A stretch of DNA of 64,000 bases, taken from the NCBI GenBank assembly GCA_964019695.1, contig OZ026518.1:76997912-77061911 (forward strand). Reading direction: 5' to 3'. This stretch comes from Loripinus fragilis (Eukaryota; Mollusca; Bivalvia; Lucinida; Lucinidae). Of the stretch, positions 63,736 to 64,000 are shown one piece after another. A model generated the notes under the pieces. That model ran no database searches. It was not told the origin of the DNA and was given only the letters and a program-made list of their open reading frames with translations. Made by a program: the position numbers and the translations under genes. Within the stretch, counting starts at the first letter, position 1; the number at the start of each line of letters is the position of its first letter.

Positions 63736-64000
63736 GGGCTCAGTTTCAGTTGTTACCAAGGTTTCTATTATTAAATTCAAATAAAGTAGGGTAATTTTGG
63801 GGCTTTCACGGGCAAGAGTTGAAGAGGGGTTCTTTCTTGGTCTCTCAAATGAGTACCTTACTTGCTTGAAATATGTGGCGAGAAGGGCCTGTTTATTTTA
63901 AATTCAGATCAGATGGCTCCTGGTTTACACTGTATCAGTGTATTGCTATTCAGTCATAACATTCATTTTTACGCACATCTTCAATTTGGCATCTTGATTA

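Overview
This window is animal nuclear DNA, most likely from a bivalve mollusc. Introns with GT-AG sites, tRNA-derived SINEs, a decayed LINE, very many short terminal-inverted-repeat elements, microsatellites and a low gene density all point to a repeat-rich metazoan genome. The bivalve assignment is an inference from the style of the repeats as I remember them, not a search result.

Two protein-coding loci can be supported. At 4.49-8.69 kb on the plus strand, three exons join in phase to give about 110 residues of HSPB11/IFT25, the ciliary intraflagellar-transport subunit. They include the natural stop codon, followed by an AATAAA signal. The exon(s) for the first 30 or so residues were not found and probably lie upstream of the window. 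At 58.30-58.86 kb on the plus strand, two in-phase exons encode the start of a basic, Pro/Ser-rich, apparently disordered protein that I do not recognise. A large part of its second exon, with the following intron, is repeated in mirror image at 59.90-60.44 kb.

The rest is mobile or tandem repeat. Region by region: 2.3-3.6 kb, a dead non-LTR reverse transcriptase ending at a TA-flanked MITE; 4-10 kb, HSPB11 with its introns and downstream flank packed with MITEs, including a MULE-like element inside a SINE and a TTAA-flanked insertion inside a pogo-like palindromic MITE; 11-18 kb, a terminal-inverted-repeat element, SINE, tRNA-like head and a roughly 1.9-kb inverted-repeat structure; 19.2 kb, a (TG)n tract; 20.9-24.7 kb, three tandem arrays; 26.7-32.6 kb, hairpin MITEs and a hAT-like palindrome; 34.7-38.5 kb, two copies of a MITE with 5-bp target duplications, a second SINE family and hairpins; 40.35-41.5 kb, a minisatellite with 24-bp units; 43.9-47.2 kb, tandem arrays, one of them arranged head to head; 48.5-49.6 kb, a foldback followed immediately by a decayed Tc1-like transposon; 50.6-52.5 kb, nested SINE/MITE insertions; 53-57.8 kb, palindromes and G/C homopolymer tracts; 60.8-64 kb, SINEs and MITEs.

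I see no operon, phage, CRISPR array or other obvious multi-gene system. The strongest leads are the inverted exon duplication, a MITE that ends 20 bp before an HSPB11 splice acceptor, and several MITE families whose ends can be fixed to the base by target-site duplications or nested insertion.
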